Positions 9,353-17,224 of a stretch of 64,000 bases of DNA are shown here, piece by piece (position 1 is the stretch's first letter; each line of letters starts with the position of its first letter). Source of the stretch: Dietzia timorensis (GTDB lineage Bacteria > Actinomycetota > Actinomycetes > Mycobacteriales > Mycobacteriaceae). Made by a program: the position numbers and the translations under genes. The DNA lies in contig NZ_CP015961.1 in the NCBI RefSeq assembly GCF_001659785.1, positions 3,100,001 through 3,164,000 of the forward strand. Direction: 5' to 3'. The notes beneath the pieces are model-generated. The model worked only from the letters and a program-made list of their open reading frames with translations. It did no database searches and was not told where the DNA came from.

Positions 9353-10495
9353 TTGGAACCCTTCGTCTGGAAGATTTCCGAATCAGACATTCTCGACATG
9401 CAAGCACGAATCCGCGCGGCCAGGTGGCCCGAACAAATCCCTGGTGTTGAAGGGTGGTCGAAGGGCATTCCCGTCGACGACGCACGCAAGTGGGCAGACG
9501 AGCTCGCGACTTTCGATTGGCGCGGTCTACAGGCAGAGCTCAATGGATTCCCCCAGTCGACAACTAAAATTGATGGCGACGCGATTCATTTCGTTCACGT
9601 TCGAAGCATGCACGAGAACCCTGTTGCCATTCTCCTCCTTCATGGTTGGCCCGGAACCGTGGTCGAGCTACTCGACCTCATCGAACCGCTCACAAATCCG
9701 GAAAGCGGAAAACAAGCTTTCGACGTCGTAATCCCATCGCATCCTGGAACCGGATTGTCCGGACCGGTTTCTTGTCCCGGCTGGGGAGTACCTCGAACCG
9801 CGCGCGCATACGCTCGGCTGATGTCGGAGTTGGGCTATGACTCGTATTTCGTCCAGGGCGGCGATCATGGCGCGGTACTCGCGCCACATATGGGCCGAGT
9901 CGACCCCGCACACGTTCGCGGAATCCATGTCAATGCAGCAACGCTCGGGTTCATGCCTATGGGCGACGTCGACGGCGACACCCACGCCACGCTCACGAAC
10001 CTGGAAAAGCGGCGAATGGAGTCAATCGCCGATTTCCTTCGCGACGGAAATGGCTACAACGTCATCCAAACGACCAGGCCGCAGACGATCGGCTACGGAC
10101 TCGAGGACTCGCCGGTCGCCCAGCTTACGTGGATCATCGACAAGGTTCATGCATGGACTCACTCCGATTCCACTTTCGCCGATGAACACTATCGAAATCG
10201 GCATTTGGCGAATGTGCTCATCTACTGGCTGACAAGAACCGCGACGTCCGCCGCTGACGTCATTTATTCGGGATACGGTGAGCTATTCGCAGATCCACAA
10301 TCGTCATTTTCGAATTCCGGCGTCCCGACCGGCGTAGTCGTGTTCGCCGAGGATCCCTCCATCCGCCAGTTCGCCGAGGCATCGAACACCATCGTCCACT
10401 GGACCGATGTCGAAACCGGCGGTCACTTTGCCGCACTTGAACAGCCCGAGCTGCTGATCGACGACTTCCGCACATTCGTCTCGGCGACGACATAA
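9353..10495 (+). CDS. Epoxide hydrolase with EHN domain (alpha/beta hydrolase)
   Basis: A 380-residue protein. The N-terminal EHN domain (WKISESDILDMQARIRAARW and the following helices) is followed by an alpha/beta-hydrolase core with the oxyanion motif LLHGWPG (about 102). The nucleophile Asp is in VQGGDHGA (about 169) and the general-base His in TGGHFAALE near the C-terminus. Such enzymes open epoxides to diols; the substrate is unknown. The start is TTG at 9353, chosen because AGGAGAG lies 10-4 bases ahead and the EHN domain begins at once. The gene stands alone between two hydrophobic-compound enzymes. Confidence 0.85.
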   Translation: MEPFVWKISESDILDMQARIRAARWPEQIPGVEGWSKGIPVDDARKWADELATFDWRGLQAELNGFPQSTTKIDGDAIHFVHVRSMHENPVAILLLHGWPGTVVELLDLIEPLTNPESGKQAFDVVIPSHPGTGLSGPVSCPGWGVPRTARAYARLMSELGYDSYFVQGGDHGAVLAPHMGRVDPAHVRGIHVNAATLGFMPMGDVDGDTHATLTNLEKRRMESIADFLRDGNGYNVIQTTRPQTIGYGLEDSPVAQLTWIIDKVHAWTHSDSTFADEHYRNRHLANVLIYWLTRTATSAADVIYSGYGELFADPQSSFSNSGVPTGVVVFAEDPSIRQFAEASNTIVHWTDVETGGHFAALEQPELLIDDFRTFVSATT

Positions 10496-10519
10496 GGCCA
10501 CGCGCGGCATTCAATCGAG

Positions 10520-10825
10520 TCATACGAGCAACGGGCGCATGAACGTTCGCTCGTAACGAAGCACGCACCCAGACTCGTCACGGATCTTGTCTGCTGCGAT
10601 GAATTCCGGATCGACTCCAAACAGACGTCGATACTCCTCGTAGGCCGCCAGGCTCTCGAAGCTGAAGAGGGCCTCGGCCTTATCGGATGCGCCTTCTGCA
10701 GGCAGGAAGTAGCCGTGGTGGGTGCCGCCATGGGCGTTGACCAGTCGGATCCACTCGCGGGCGAATGCTTCGAAGGCCTCGATCTTCTCCGGATCAATCG
10801 TGTAATGAACAACGCAGGTGATCAT
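10520..10825 (-). CDS. NIPSNAP-family ferredoxin-like protein
   Basis: A 101-residue single-domain protein of dimeric ferredoxin-like fold. It starts MITCVVHYTIDPEKI and keeps the typical alternation: beta strand, FEAFAREWIRLVNAHGG helix, GYFLPAEG turn, then FESLAAYEEYRR. NIPSNAP proteins of bacteria have no settled biochemical role. It is 36 bases upstream of, and on the same strand as, no obvious partner. A one-mismatch copy of the dispersed 12-base word is at 10844-10854, just before the start. Confidence 0.75.
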   Translation of the reverse strand: MITCVVHYTIDPEKIEAFEAFAREWIRLVNAHGGTHHGYFLPAEGASDKAEALFSFESLAAYEEYRRLFGVDPEFIAADKIRDESGCVLRYERTFMRPLLV

Positions 10826-10860
10826 GATGCGAGGATAACTACACTCCGACGTCAGACGTC

Positions 10861-12471
10861 CTAAATGATGGCGCCTACGTCATTGCGGACGATCGAATCC
10901 ATGGCTCGTTCGGCAACGGCCGCGATGGTCATCGACGGATTGCACGCGGCGGTGGTCCCCGGGATCAGCGCACCATCGAGTACGTAAAGTCCGCGCTGCC
11001 CGTCGACGCGGCCTTCGAGGTCGCACGCCGCTCCCATGCACGCCCCTCCCAGCGAATGCCAGGTCGAATTGAACACGGCGTTGGTATCGATGAGCCGTCC
11101 ACCGGGACCGGCGAGCGCCGTAGCGGTGGGGTGGATATGCCCCCACTGGATTTCCGAGTCGCCGTTCGCCGGCCAGTGCAAAGTCGCGTCGTCGCGTGAG
11201 GAATCGTATGAAAAGTGCCCGCGGTCCCTACTCGCGCCGAAACCGACCATCACAGTCGTGCGCAGGTCGACTCCGAGCGGAGGCGTCGACGCCTGGATCA
11301 CGGTGTGCGCCGATTCCGCGGAACCCCAATTGAGGCTTCCGTACACGACCGGCCCACCCTGCTGCGCCCCGAACGGCACTTCGGGATTGTGCCAACCATA
11401 AATGCGGTCCGCATTGGTACCCCACCCCTGACCGATCGCGTCGGGAAGGTCCGACACGTCCCCGCGGTCGCGGGCGCGCACCAGGAGGCGGGTGGTGTGA
11501 ATCGAACCCGCCGCCATGATCAGCGTCGGGGTCGTAATCACTTTCTGCTCTACAGTCTGTCCGGTGTCGTCGGTTTTATTGACTCGTACGACCCAGCGCC
11601 CATCGGGTGCACGCTCGACGTTGGTCACTTCGTGGTGCGTCTCGACCTGCAGCAGTCCGGTCGCGCGCGCGGCCTCGATATACGTGGCATCGACGCTGAA
11701 CTTACCGCCGTTATTGACACCCATCGCGCCATCACCGTTGGTGTACGCCGGTTTCATTTCTCCGCGCAGCTCGGCGAGCGCGTAGTTCCAATCGATCGGC
11801 ATCGGAATCTTGCTCACCGGCAGCCCCGCCCGGCGCGCGTTGGCCGCGAAGACGCGCGCCGGGTAGTAAGTAGGACTTTCGATGAGCTCGTCGGGAGCGA
11901 CGGCAAGATGCAACATGCGCGCGACGCGCGGATAGTGTTCGCGGTTCATCCACTGCCAGTCGAGTTGCTCGGGCAGGTACTCGTTGAACACGTGCTCTGC
12001 GGGTTGGAGCGACATACCTTGGTAGATCAGCGAGCCACCGCCGAGCCCGGCGGGAGCGAGCGCCGTCATGTTCTCGCCCGCAAACGCGTCGATCAAGCCG
12101 ACGTACGGTTCGATCTCGACTCGCTGCCCCGCAACCCGCTCGGTGGCGCCATGCCAAAGAAGCCGCTTGTCCGGCTTGGTGGCCAGTGGGAAGGTGTTTT
12201 GATTCGGACCCGACTTCCATTCCCGGCCGCGTTCGAGCATGAGCACCGGCACGCCTGCCTGCGTAAGCCTCAACGCGGAGACTCCGCCGCCGAACCCGGA
12301 ACCCACCACGACCACCCGGTGCTCTTCCCGGGTCAACGGAACGCGGGCGGGCGCCGCGCCGCGAGCAATTCCGGCGGATTGCGCGCTCGCGGCGGGAACC
12401 AACGACGCTCCGGTCAGTGCGGCACCCGCCGCGACTGTTCCTGCGAGAAATGAGCGGCGGCTTAGCTGCAT
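10861..12471 (-). CDS. Secreted GMC-family flavoprotein oxidoreductase, cholesterol oxidase-like
   Basis: A 536-residue FAD enzyme. The N-terminus MQLSRRSFLAG with a hydrophobic stretch and ASA is a twin-arginine (Tat) signal peptide, so the folded flavoprotein is exported. The Rossmann motif VVVGSGFGGGVSALRL is near residue 55, with LLERGREW following. A C-terminal GMC/cholesterol oxidase region holds the His-containing STWHSLGGACMG and a final dinucleotide-closing segment NPSMTIAAVAERAM. This layout matches class I (non-covalent FAD) cholesterol oxidases of Streptomyces and Rhodococcus; the sterol substrate is inferred from family. It is transcribed alone. Confidence 0.85.
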   Translation of the reverse strand: MQLSRRSFLAGTVAAGAALTGASLVPAASAQSAGIARGAAPARVPLTREEHRVVVVGSGFGGGVSALRLTQAGVPVLMLERGREWKSGPNQNTFPLATKPDKRLLWHGATERVAGQRVEIEPYVGLIDAFAGENMTALAPAGLGGGSLIYQGMSLQPAEHVFNEYLPEQLDWQWMNREHYPRVARMLHLAVAPDELIESPTYYPARVFAANARRAGLPVSKIPMPIDWNYALAELRGEMKPAYTNGDGAMGVNNGGKFSVDATYIEAARATGLLQVETHHEVTNVERAPDGRWVVRVNKTDDTGQTVEQKVITTPTLIMAAGSIHTTRLLVRARDRGDVSDLPDAIGQGWGTNADRIYGWHNPEVPFGAQQGGPVVYGSLNWGSAESAHTVIQASTPPLGVDLRTTVMVGFGASRDRGHFSYDSSRDDATLHWPANGDSEIQWGHIHPTATALAGPGGRLIDTNAVFNSTWHSLGGACMGAACDLEGRVDGQRGLYVLDGALIPGTTAACNPSMTIAAVAERAMDSIVRNDVGAII

Positions 12472-12614
12472 CGGGAATGCCCTTCGGTCGGAGCGACTTA
12501 GTTATGGCCCCGAAGTGTAGGACTATAGATCCCTCCGCGCGGACAAATGTGGAAAGTTGTCCAGACAGATGTCTGCCTCACGATAGCGTTCCCGACCGTC
12601 GACACTCCACCATG

Positions 12615-12668
12615 CATGACGGCGGAGCTCCGAGGTTCGCCTGGGCGATTCGGGACTCCGCCGTCATG
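12615..12668. repeat. Inverted pair of the 12-base word forming a hairpin
   Basis: CATGACGGCGGAG at 12615-12627 and its exact complement at 12656-12668 give a 13-bp perfect stem with a 28-base loop. It lies between the GMC oxidoreductase start and the DUF368 stop. Each arm is a full copy of the dispersed word STCCGNCGTCAT. It may act as the promoter-proximal boundary or as a terminator for plus-strand leakage. Paired uptake sequences in Neisseria terminators have this architecture. Confidence 0.75.
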
Positions 12669-12688
12669 GGTGGGGTGTATTTCCGACT

Positions 12689-13732
12689 CTAGTCTTTCGC
12701 CGTTTTCGTCTCGCCAAAAGTAGAGGGCGGATCGGCGATTTTGCCCTGCCCGAGGAATCGTTCGGCCACGAGCACGGCGACGACCACGGCCACGCCGATG
12801 ACGAAGAAGCCGAGCATCGCGGGCCAGTTCCCCTCGATGCCCCGCAGCGCTCCGTCGTCATCCTGCCAGGGCCACAGCGCGCGGAGGGATCCGGCCATCA
12901 GGCCGGTCATGGCGAGCAGCGTAATGGTGCGGTGGCTGGTCAGGAGGTATTCGAGCAGCTTGATGAACGCGCTGATACCGAACAGCGCGCCGAGCATGAA
13001 CACGCCGATGTAGGCGAGGTTGCGCTCATCAACCGCTGCGAGCGTCGGCGCGTACAGCCCCATCGCGAGCAGCAGGTACGAGCCGGACACGCCTGGCATG
13101 GCGAGCGCACAGACGGCGATCGCAGCGGCGAAGAAGACGATTAGGTACGACGGATCCGGGTTCTCCTCGCCGGGGATGGACACGAGGATCAGCCCGATCA
13201 CGAAGCCGAGCACGAGGGTGACCGCCGCCCGCACGGGCTTGAATCCGCCCTCGCCGCGCGCGGACTCGCGCGCCATCATCAGCGGCACCGCGATCGACGC
13301 CGCAACCATCCCGCCGAATAGCGAGCGCGAGACCTCGGGGGAATTCTCGACGAAATCGTGCAGCACCCCAGCGAGCGAGAACACCGCGAGGAACATGAGC
13401 AGCGCCATCGGCAGCAACAGCCACCAGTCGATGGCGCGATTCGCCCGGCGCAGCTGCGCGCCGCGGTCGGGTCCGGCGATGCCGCCCTTGATCCCGCTGA
13501 GCAGCACCGAACCGTTGTACAGCAGCCGGTCGTACACGCCGGTGACCAGCGCGACCGTGCCACCGGACACGCCCGGCACGAGCTCCGCGGAGCCGATCAG
13601 GCCACCGCGGAGCGCGTTGCCGACCACCGCCGGCACCCCTGGGAAACCGACCTTGTCGTCGTCGGGGTACGAGCTGGCCTCGGCGTTGATGGCGGATTCT
13701 TTGACGGGTTCACGTTCTGACACAGCCGCCAT
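12689..13732 (-). CDS. DUF368 membrane protein, predicted polyprenyl-phosphate transporter
   Basis: About 347 residues with eight or more predicted membrane helices. The signature GGLIGSAELVPGVSGGTVALVTGVYDRL (shown in part: LVPGVSGGTVAL) near residue 55, and the second half-site CALAMPGVSGSYLLLAMG, are the internally repeated PGVSG motifs of DUF368. Members of this family (PopT in Vibrio) return undecaprenyl phosphate across the membrane for envelope synthesis. An actinobacterial member would act on decaprenyl or undecaprenyl phosphate; this is family inference. An ATG at 13753 would add seven residues. Neither start has a clear ribosome-binding site. Confidence 0.82.
   Translation of the reverse strand: MAAVSEREPVKESAINAEASSYPDDDKVGFPGVPAVVGNALRGGLIGSAELVPGVSGGTVALVTGVYDRLLYNGSVLLSGIKGGIAGPDRGAQLRRANRAIDWWLLLPMALLMFLAVFSLAGVLHDFVENSPEVSRSLFGGMVAASIAVPLMMARESARGEGGFKPVRAAVTLVLGFVIGLILVSIPGEENPDPSYLIVFFAAAIAVCALAMPGVSGSYLLLAMGLYAPTLAAVDERNLAYIGVFMLGALFGISAFIKLLEYLLTSHRTITLLAMTGLMAGSLRALWPWQDDDGALRGIEGNWPAMLGFFVIGVAVVVAVLVAERFLGQGKIADPPSTFGETKTAKD
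12694..12740. repeat. 47-bp palindromic repeat, copy B
   Basis: Partner of 9146-9192 (39 of 47 identical). This copy overlaps the last codons of the DUF368 gene (..PPSTFGETKTAKD) and its stop. Confidence 0.5.
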
Positions 13733-13813
13733 TGTCCAGGACCGCAGCCGCATCCGGCGAACCCCATGCCCCCGCCACCAGGGTTTGCACAGGCGAAATC
13801 TCTTTATTCAATT

Positions 13814-13825
13814 ATGACGTCGGAG
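13814..13825 (-). repeat. Copy of the dispersed 12-base word just past the nuclease stop
   Basis: Exact match on the minus strand, five bases beyond the stop of the secreted nuclease gene. AATTGAATAAAG follows on that strand. Confidence 0.7.
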
Positions 13826-13829
13826 CTGC

Positions 13830-16340
13830 TCAGTTCGCCGAGCCGAATCGCCCGAGAAGTGCGAGCGAGTCGCTCCCGATCGAGCCGAGCGAGCCCAGCG
13901 GCCCGGAGGGCTGCGGCTCTCCGTCGTCATCGGAATCGTCGCCGCCATCCCCGGGAGCGCCGTTGCCGCCCGGGGTGAACCCGACAATGACCGGATCGTG
14001 GTCCGAGGCGCGGTAGGGGTTGTCCTCGAAGTACGCGGGCGAGCGGCCGAAGTCGAGGTTGTAGTCGTTGATATCCGGCTCGTCCGAGTTGTTGTGCCAG
14101 TCGGCTACGCCCTCAATTTCGCCGGTGAGCTTGGCGGTCGCGAGAGCATGGTCGAGGTAACCGGTCTGCCCGTCGAAGACGTACGAGTAGGCATCGTCGC
14201 CGCCGAACTTCGCGACCATGTTCTCGAAGCCGGCGTCCTCGAGCGCGACGATCGGATCCTCCTTGGCGTAGGAGTTGAGGTCGCCGATCACGAGTGTGCG
14301 CCCCGAGCGCGACAGGTTTTCGTCCGTGTTGATCCAGTTGGCGAGCGCCTTCGCGCCCTCGACACGGGTGCGGTTGCAGTTGCCCTGGCCGTTCGGGTCC
14401 TCCGGGTCGCCGGCGCCGCACGCGGAGCCCTTGGACTTGAGGTGGTTGACCACTACGGAAAACTCCTCGCCGGTCGCCTTGTCCTTGAACACCTGGGCCA
14501 ACGCGGGGCGGTGGCGGGAGGTGTCGAAGTTCGGGTCGACCGACTCGGTGAGCGCGGAGAATTCGCCCACGCGCTCGACTTTCGCGGGCTTGTAGATGAG
14601 CGCGGTCGTGATGGCGTCGGTCCCGAGCGCGCCGGTCTCGACCGCCGCGTACTCCTCGCTGCCGATCTTGGCGTTGAGTCCGTCGACCAGGTCGTTCACG
14701 GCTTTGTCGGAGTTGTTCTCGATCTCCATGAGCCCGAAGACGTCCGCGTCGATCTCGGCGAGCTGCGAGACGATCTTCGCCTTCTGGCGCTCGAACTCGG
14801 CGGCGTTGTTCGCGCCGCGAGCGTTCGGGTCTTCGTCCGCGAGGGTCGTGAAGTAGTTGAGCACGTTCGCCGAGGCGACCGTGAGCGAGCCCGGAACCTC
14901 TGGCGCCGGGGTGCGCGGATTGGTCTCTTCGTACTCTGCGCCGGCGGTCGGCTGGATGCGCCACTTGTCGAAGCTGTAATGCATGACGCCGGTGACCTCG
15001 CGGAGGGTATCGCCCATGCGGAAGCGGTTCTCCGGCGAGTAGTCCTCACCGTTCGGGTGCCGGATCGGGTTGGGGTTCTGCGAATTGATGCCGTCGTCGA
15101 GGGTGATCGAATCGGCGAGGTTGCTCGCCGCGAGCGCCTTCGCCTCGTCCGAGCCGGGGCGGTGGAGGTTCGTCGGCTGCGCATGGCGTTCGCTGCCGAG
15201 AGTGAGCTCGCCGTAGCGGTCGTAGTTGAACGACTCGTTGATCACGCCCTCGCCAAGCACAACGGACATGCCCTCGACGGCCTCGCGCGCCTCGTCGTCC
15301 ATCGGCAGCGAAAGCTCGGCCGGCGCCGGCTTCTCGGCGCCCGTGTCGCACACGGTGGCGTCGCCGGACTGGGTGATCTGCGTCATTTCGTAGTGCTCGC
15401 CCACCTTGCCGGTCACGCGCACCACGTCGCCTTCGGCTCGCTCGTCCTTGCCCTGTGCGTAGACGAATATGCCGTCGGACGTGGCGTCGCTGCCGTCGCC
15501 CGCGTCCTGCACGAAGTAGCCGTTATAGCCGCCGGGCTGCTGGAAGCTCGCGGTCACGACACCCTGCACGGTCACGGTGTCGCCTGTGCGCGGAGAGGTT
15601 GCGCCCTCGCCCTGCACGGCGCCGATCTTCTCGGCCGGCGCCTCGCAATCGGCGGGGTCACCCGGCTCACCCGGCTCTTCCGGATCGGTCGGATCCTCGG
15701 GATCTTCGGGATCCTCCGGATCGGTGGGCCCGCCCGGCTCCTCGCCGAGGTCGTCGAATACGTCGACGCCGAAGCCCTTCCACCCTGCCGTGGCAGGGTC
15801 GAACGCGTCGTCGATGATCGTGTCCGGCACGCCCCCGGTCCGCCGCAGCGTCGAGTCCTTCGTACTCGCCTCGCCCGTTCCCCAGGCACCGCCGGCCGGC
15901 TGCTCGCCGACGCGACCGAGCGAGTCGACGACCTCGTCGCCGCGGAAGAGCACCACCGCGTCGTCACCATTCCACAGACCCGCACCCGTGGAGGCATCCA
16001 GCTGGCCGGCGAACGAGGCGCGCGAGCTGCCGAACAGGAACGTCTCGCCCGGTGCGACCTCGCCCGACAGCGTGTACGAGTTCGCCGTGGTCTGGCCGTT
16101 CGCGTACACCGCGACGCGATAGCCGGACAGGTCGATCGCCTCTGCCCCCGGGTTGAACAGCTCGATGGCCTTGTTGTTCCCCGTCCCCTCGACGTACTCG
16201 CTGATATACAGGCCGGTGCCCTGCGCGGCAGCAGGACCTGCAGCTATGACGCCGGACGTACCGCCCAGCACCAACGCCGCGGCCAGCACGGACGTGGACA
16301 TGCGTCCGCCGAAGCGGCGGGCAAAACTCTTCGGACGCAT
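13830..16340 (-). CDS. Large secreted ExeM/NucH-type endonuclease
   Basis: An 836-residue secreted protein. Start at ATG 16340 (MRPKSFARRFGGRM), after GGGAGGAGGG, gives a normal signal peptide ending near AAGPAAAQG; upstream in-frame codons lack features. Order: lamin-tail domain (about 40-160, TGLYISEYVEGTGNNKAIEL), an acidic Pro spacer of PTDPED-type repeats (about 205-230), an OB-fold segment (about 240-360), and an endonuclease/exonuclease/phosphatase domain (about 470-790) with LMEIENN, NHLKSKG, VIGDLNSYA and ASDHDPVI. That domain is a metal-dependent DNase fold. An acidic tail follows with no LPXTG or membrane anchor, so the enzyme is probably released. Likely role is extracellular DNA degradation for nutrients or biofilm turnover. 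Confidence 0.88.
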   Translation of the reverse strand: MRPKSFARRFGGRMSTSVLAAALVLGGTSGVIAAGPAAAQGTGLYISEYVEGTGNNKAIELFNPGAEAIDLSGYRVAVYANGQTTANSYTLSGEVAPGETFLFGSSRASFAGQLDASTGAGLWNGDDAVVLFRGDEVVDSLGRVGEQPAGGAWGTGEASTKDSTLRRTGGVPDTIIDDAFDPATAGWKGFGVDVFDDLGEEPGGPTDPEDPEDPEDPTDPEEPGEPGDPADCEAPAEKIGAVQGEGATSPRTGDTVTVQGVVTASFQQPGGYNGYFVQDAGDGSDATSDGIFVYAQGKDERAEGDVVRVTGKVGEHYEMTQITQSGDATVCDTGAEKPAPAELSLPMDDEAREAVEGMSVVLGEGVINESFNYDRYGELTLGSERHAQPTNLHRPGSDEAKALAASNLADSITLDDGINSQNPNPIRHPNGEDYSPENRFRMGDTLREVTGVMHYSFDKWRIQPTAGAEYEETNPRTPAPEVPGSLTVASANVLNYFTTLADEDPNARGANNAAEFERQKAKIVSQLAEIDADVFGLMEIENNSDKAVNDLVDGLNAKIGSEEYAAVETGALGTDAITTALIYKPAKVERVGEFSALTESVDPNFDTSRHRPALAQVFKDKATGEEFSVVVNHLKSKGSACGAGDPEDPNGQGNCNRTRVEGAKALANWINTDENLSRSGRTLVIGDLNSYAKEDPIVALEDAGFENMVAKFGGDDAYSYVFDGQTGYLDHALATAKLTGEIEGVADWHNNSDEPDINDYNLDFGRSPAYFEDNPYRASDHDPVIVGFTPGGNGAPGDGGDDSDDDGEPQPSGPLGSLGSIGSDSLALLGRFGSAN

Positions 16341-16558
16341 ACAGCGCCCTCCTCCCGTTGGGAAAATGGTCAAGTGCAACAGTCGAAAAGTTAACGAACC
16401 CGTGGAAAGTCTGAGAGTCAGGTCAATTGCCGCTAGGTAAACATCGGGCGAGGCTTTGGATTCGGGCGCGCGGCTCGCGAGGATGACAGTGCCCGCGCCA
16501 CTCGTGATTAGACTTGCAAAAGAGCCGATTCTGCGCGCGAAAGGAGGGTGGTGGCCCG

Positions 16559-17224
16559 ATGGCAATGCACTATCCACCGCTCGCCAACGGCGCATACCGG
16601 GTAGGCGATCCGCCGCAGCCGTTCCCACCCTCGCGCCCCGGCCCCGAGCAGTCCGCGCGTCTCGCTCCAGGCGGGCTTTACTGGGACGGGATGCCGCGCC
16701 CCGCGCAGCCGCCGCAGTTCGCCTTCCAGCAGCAGCCCGCGCAGGCCCCCATGCCGGTCGCGCCGCAGCAGCCTCCCGCGCCGCCGCAGGAACCCGGGCC
16801 CGGGCCGAAGCGCGGACTCATTGCGGTCGGCGCGACGGCGGGAGTCGTCGCTGTATCCGCGCTGGTATTCGCGATCGTCCCCGGAGACCAGTTCTCCTCG
16901 GTCGAGACGTTCGAAAGCCGGGGAACGCTGACGATCAGCGCGCCGGTCATCCTCGGCGGGACGAGCGATTGCATCCTGCCTCCCGGGCTCGAGGATGTCA
17001 CGAACTCGCGAGTCTCGGTCCAAACGGGTGATCCACTATCGCAGGTCGCCGAGGCGCCGATACAGTATCAGGACGGCACGCTGGGCGAATGTACGTTCAC
17101 ATTCTCGCTCGACTACGTGCCCGCCGGCCAACCCACCTACCTCGTTTCCCTCCAGGGCCATGGTCAGCTCGACTACACCGAACAAGAAATGCGCGACGGT
17201 GTCGATATCATCATCGAAAGGTAA
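16559..17224 (+). CDS. Proline-rich single-pass membrane protein of unknown function
   Basis: A 221-residue protein; start ATG 16559 follows AAAGGAGGGTGG, a strong site, so I prefer it to an earlier in-frame ATG at 16514. Residues 1-85 are a Pro/Gln-rich cytoplasmic tail. Residues 90-110 (GLIAVGATAGVVAVSALVFA) form one membrane helix. The outer part (about 111-221) is a compact beta-rich domain with a pair of cysteines (SDCILPPG and GECTFTF) that could form a disulfide. No known family recognised; the layout resembles mycobacterial/corynebacterial envelope proteins with DUF4333- or MmpS-like ectodomains. Its stop is adjacent to the start of the next gene, so the two are cotranscribed. Confidence 0.75.
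   Translation: MAMHYPPLANGAYRVGDPPQPFPPSRPGPEQSARLAPGGLYWDGMPRPAQPPQFAFQQQPAQAPMPVAPQQPPAPPQEPGPGPKRGLIAVGATAGVVAVSALVFAIVPGDQFSSVETFESRGTLTISAPVILGGTSDCILPPGLEDVTNSRVSVQTGDPLSQVAEAPIQYQDGTLGECTFTFSLDYVPAGQPTYLVSLQGHGQLDYTEQEMRDGVDIIIER

Noticed and set aside
13998-16394. Very long plus-strand frame antisense to the secreted nuclease
   Set aside because: A 798-codon frame arises from high GC at third positions; its product is Arg/Val/Gly/Leu-rich without domains, whereas the minus-strand frame has a signal peptide and nuclease motifs.
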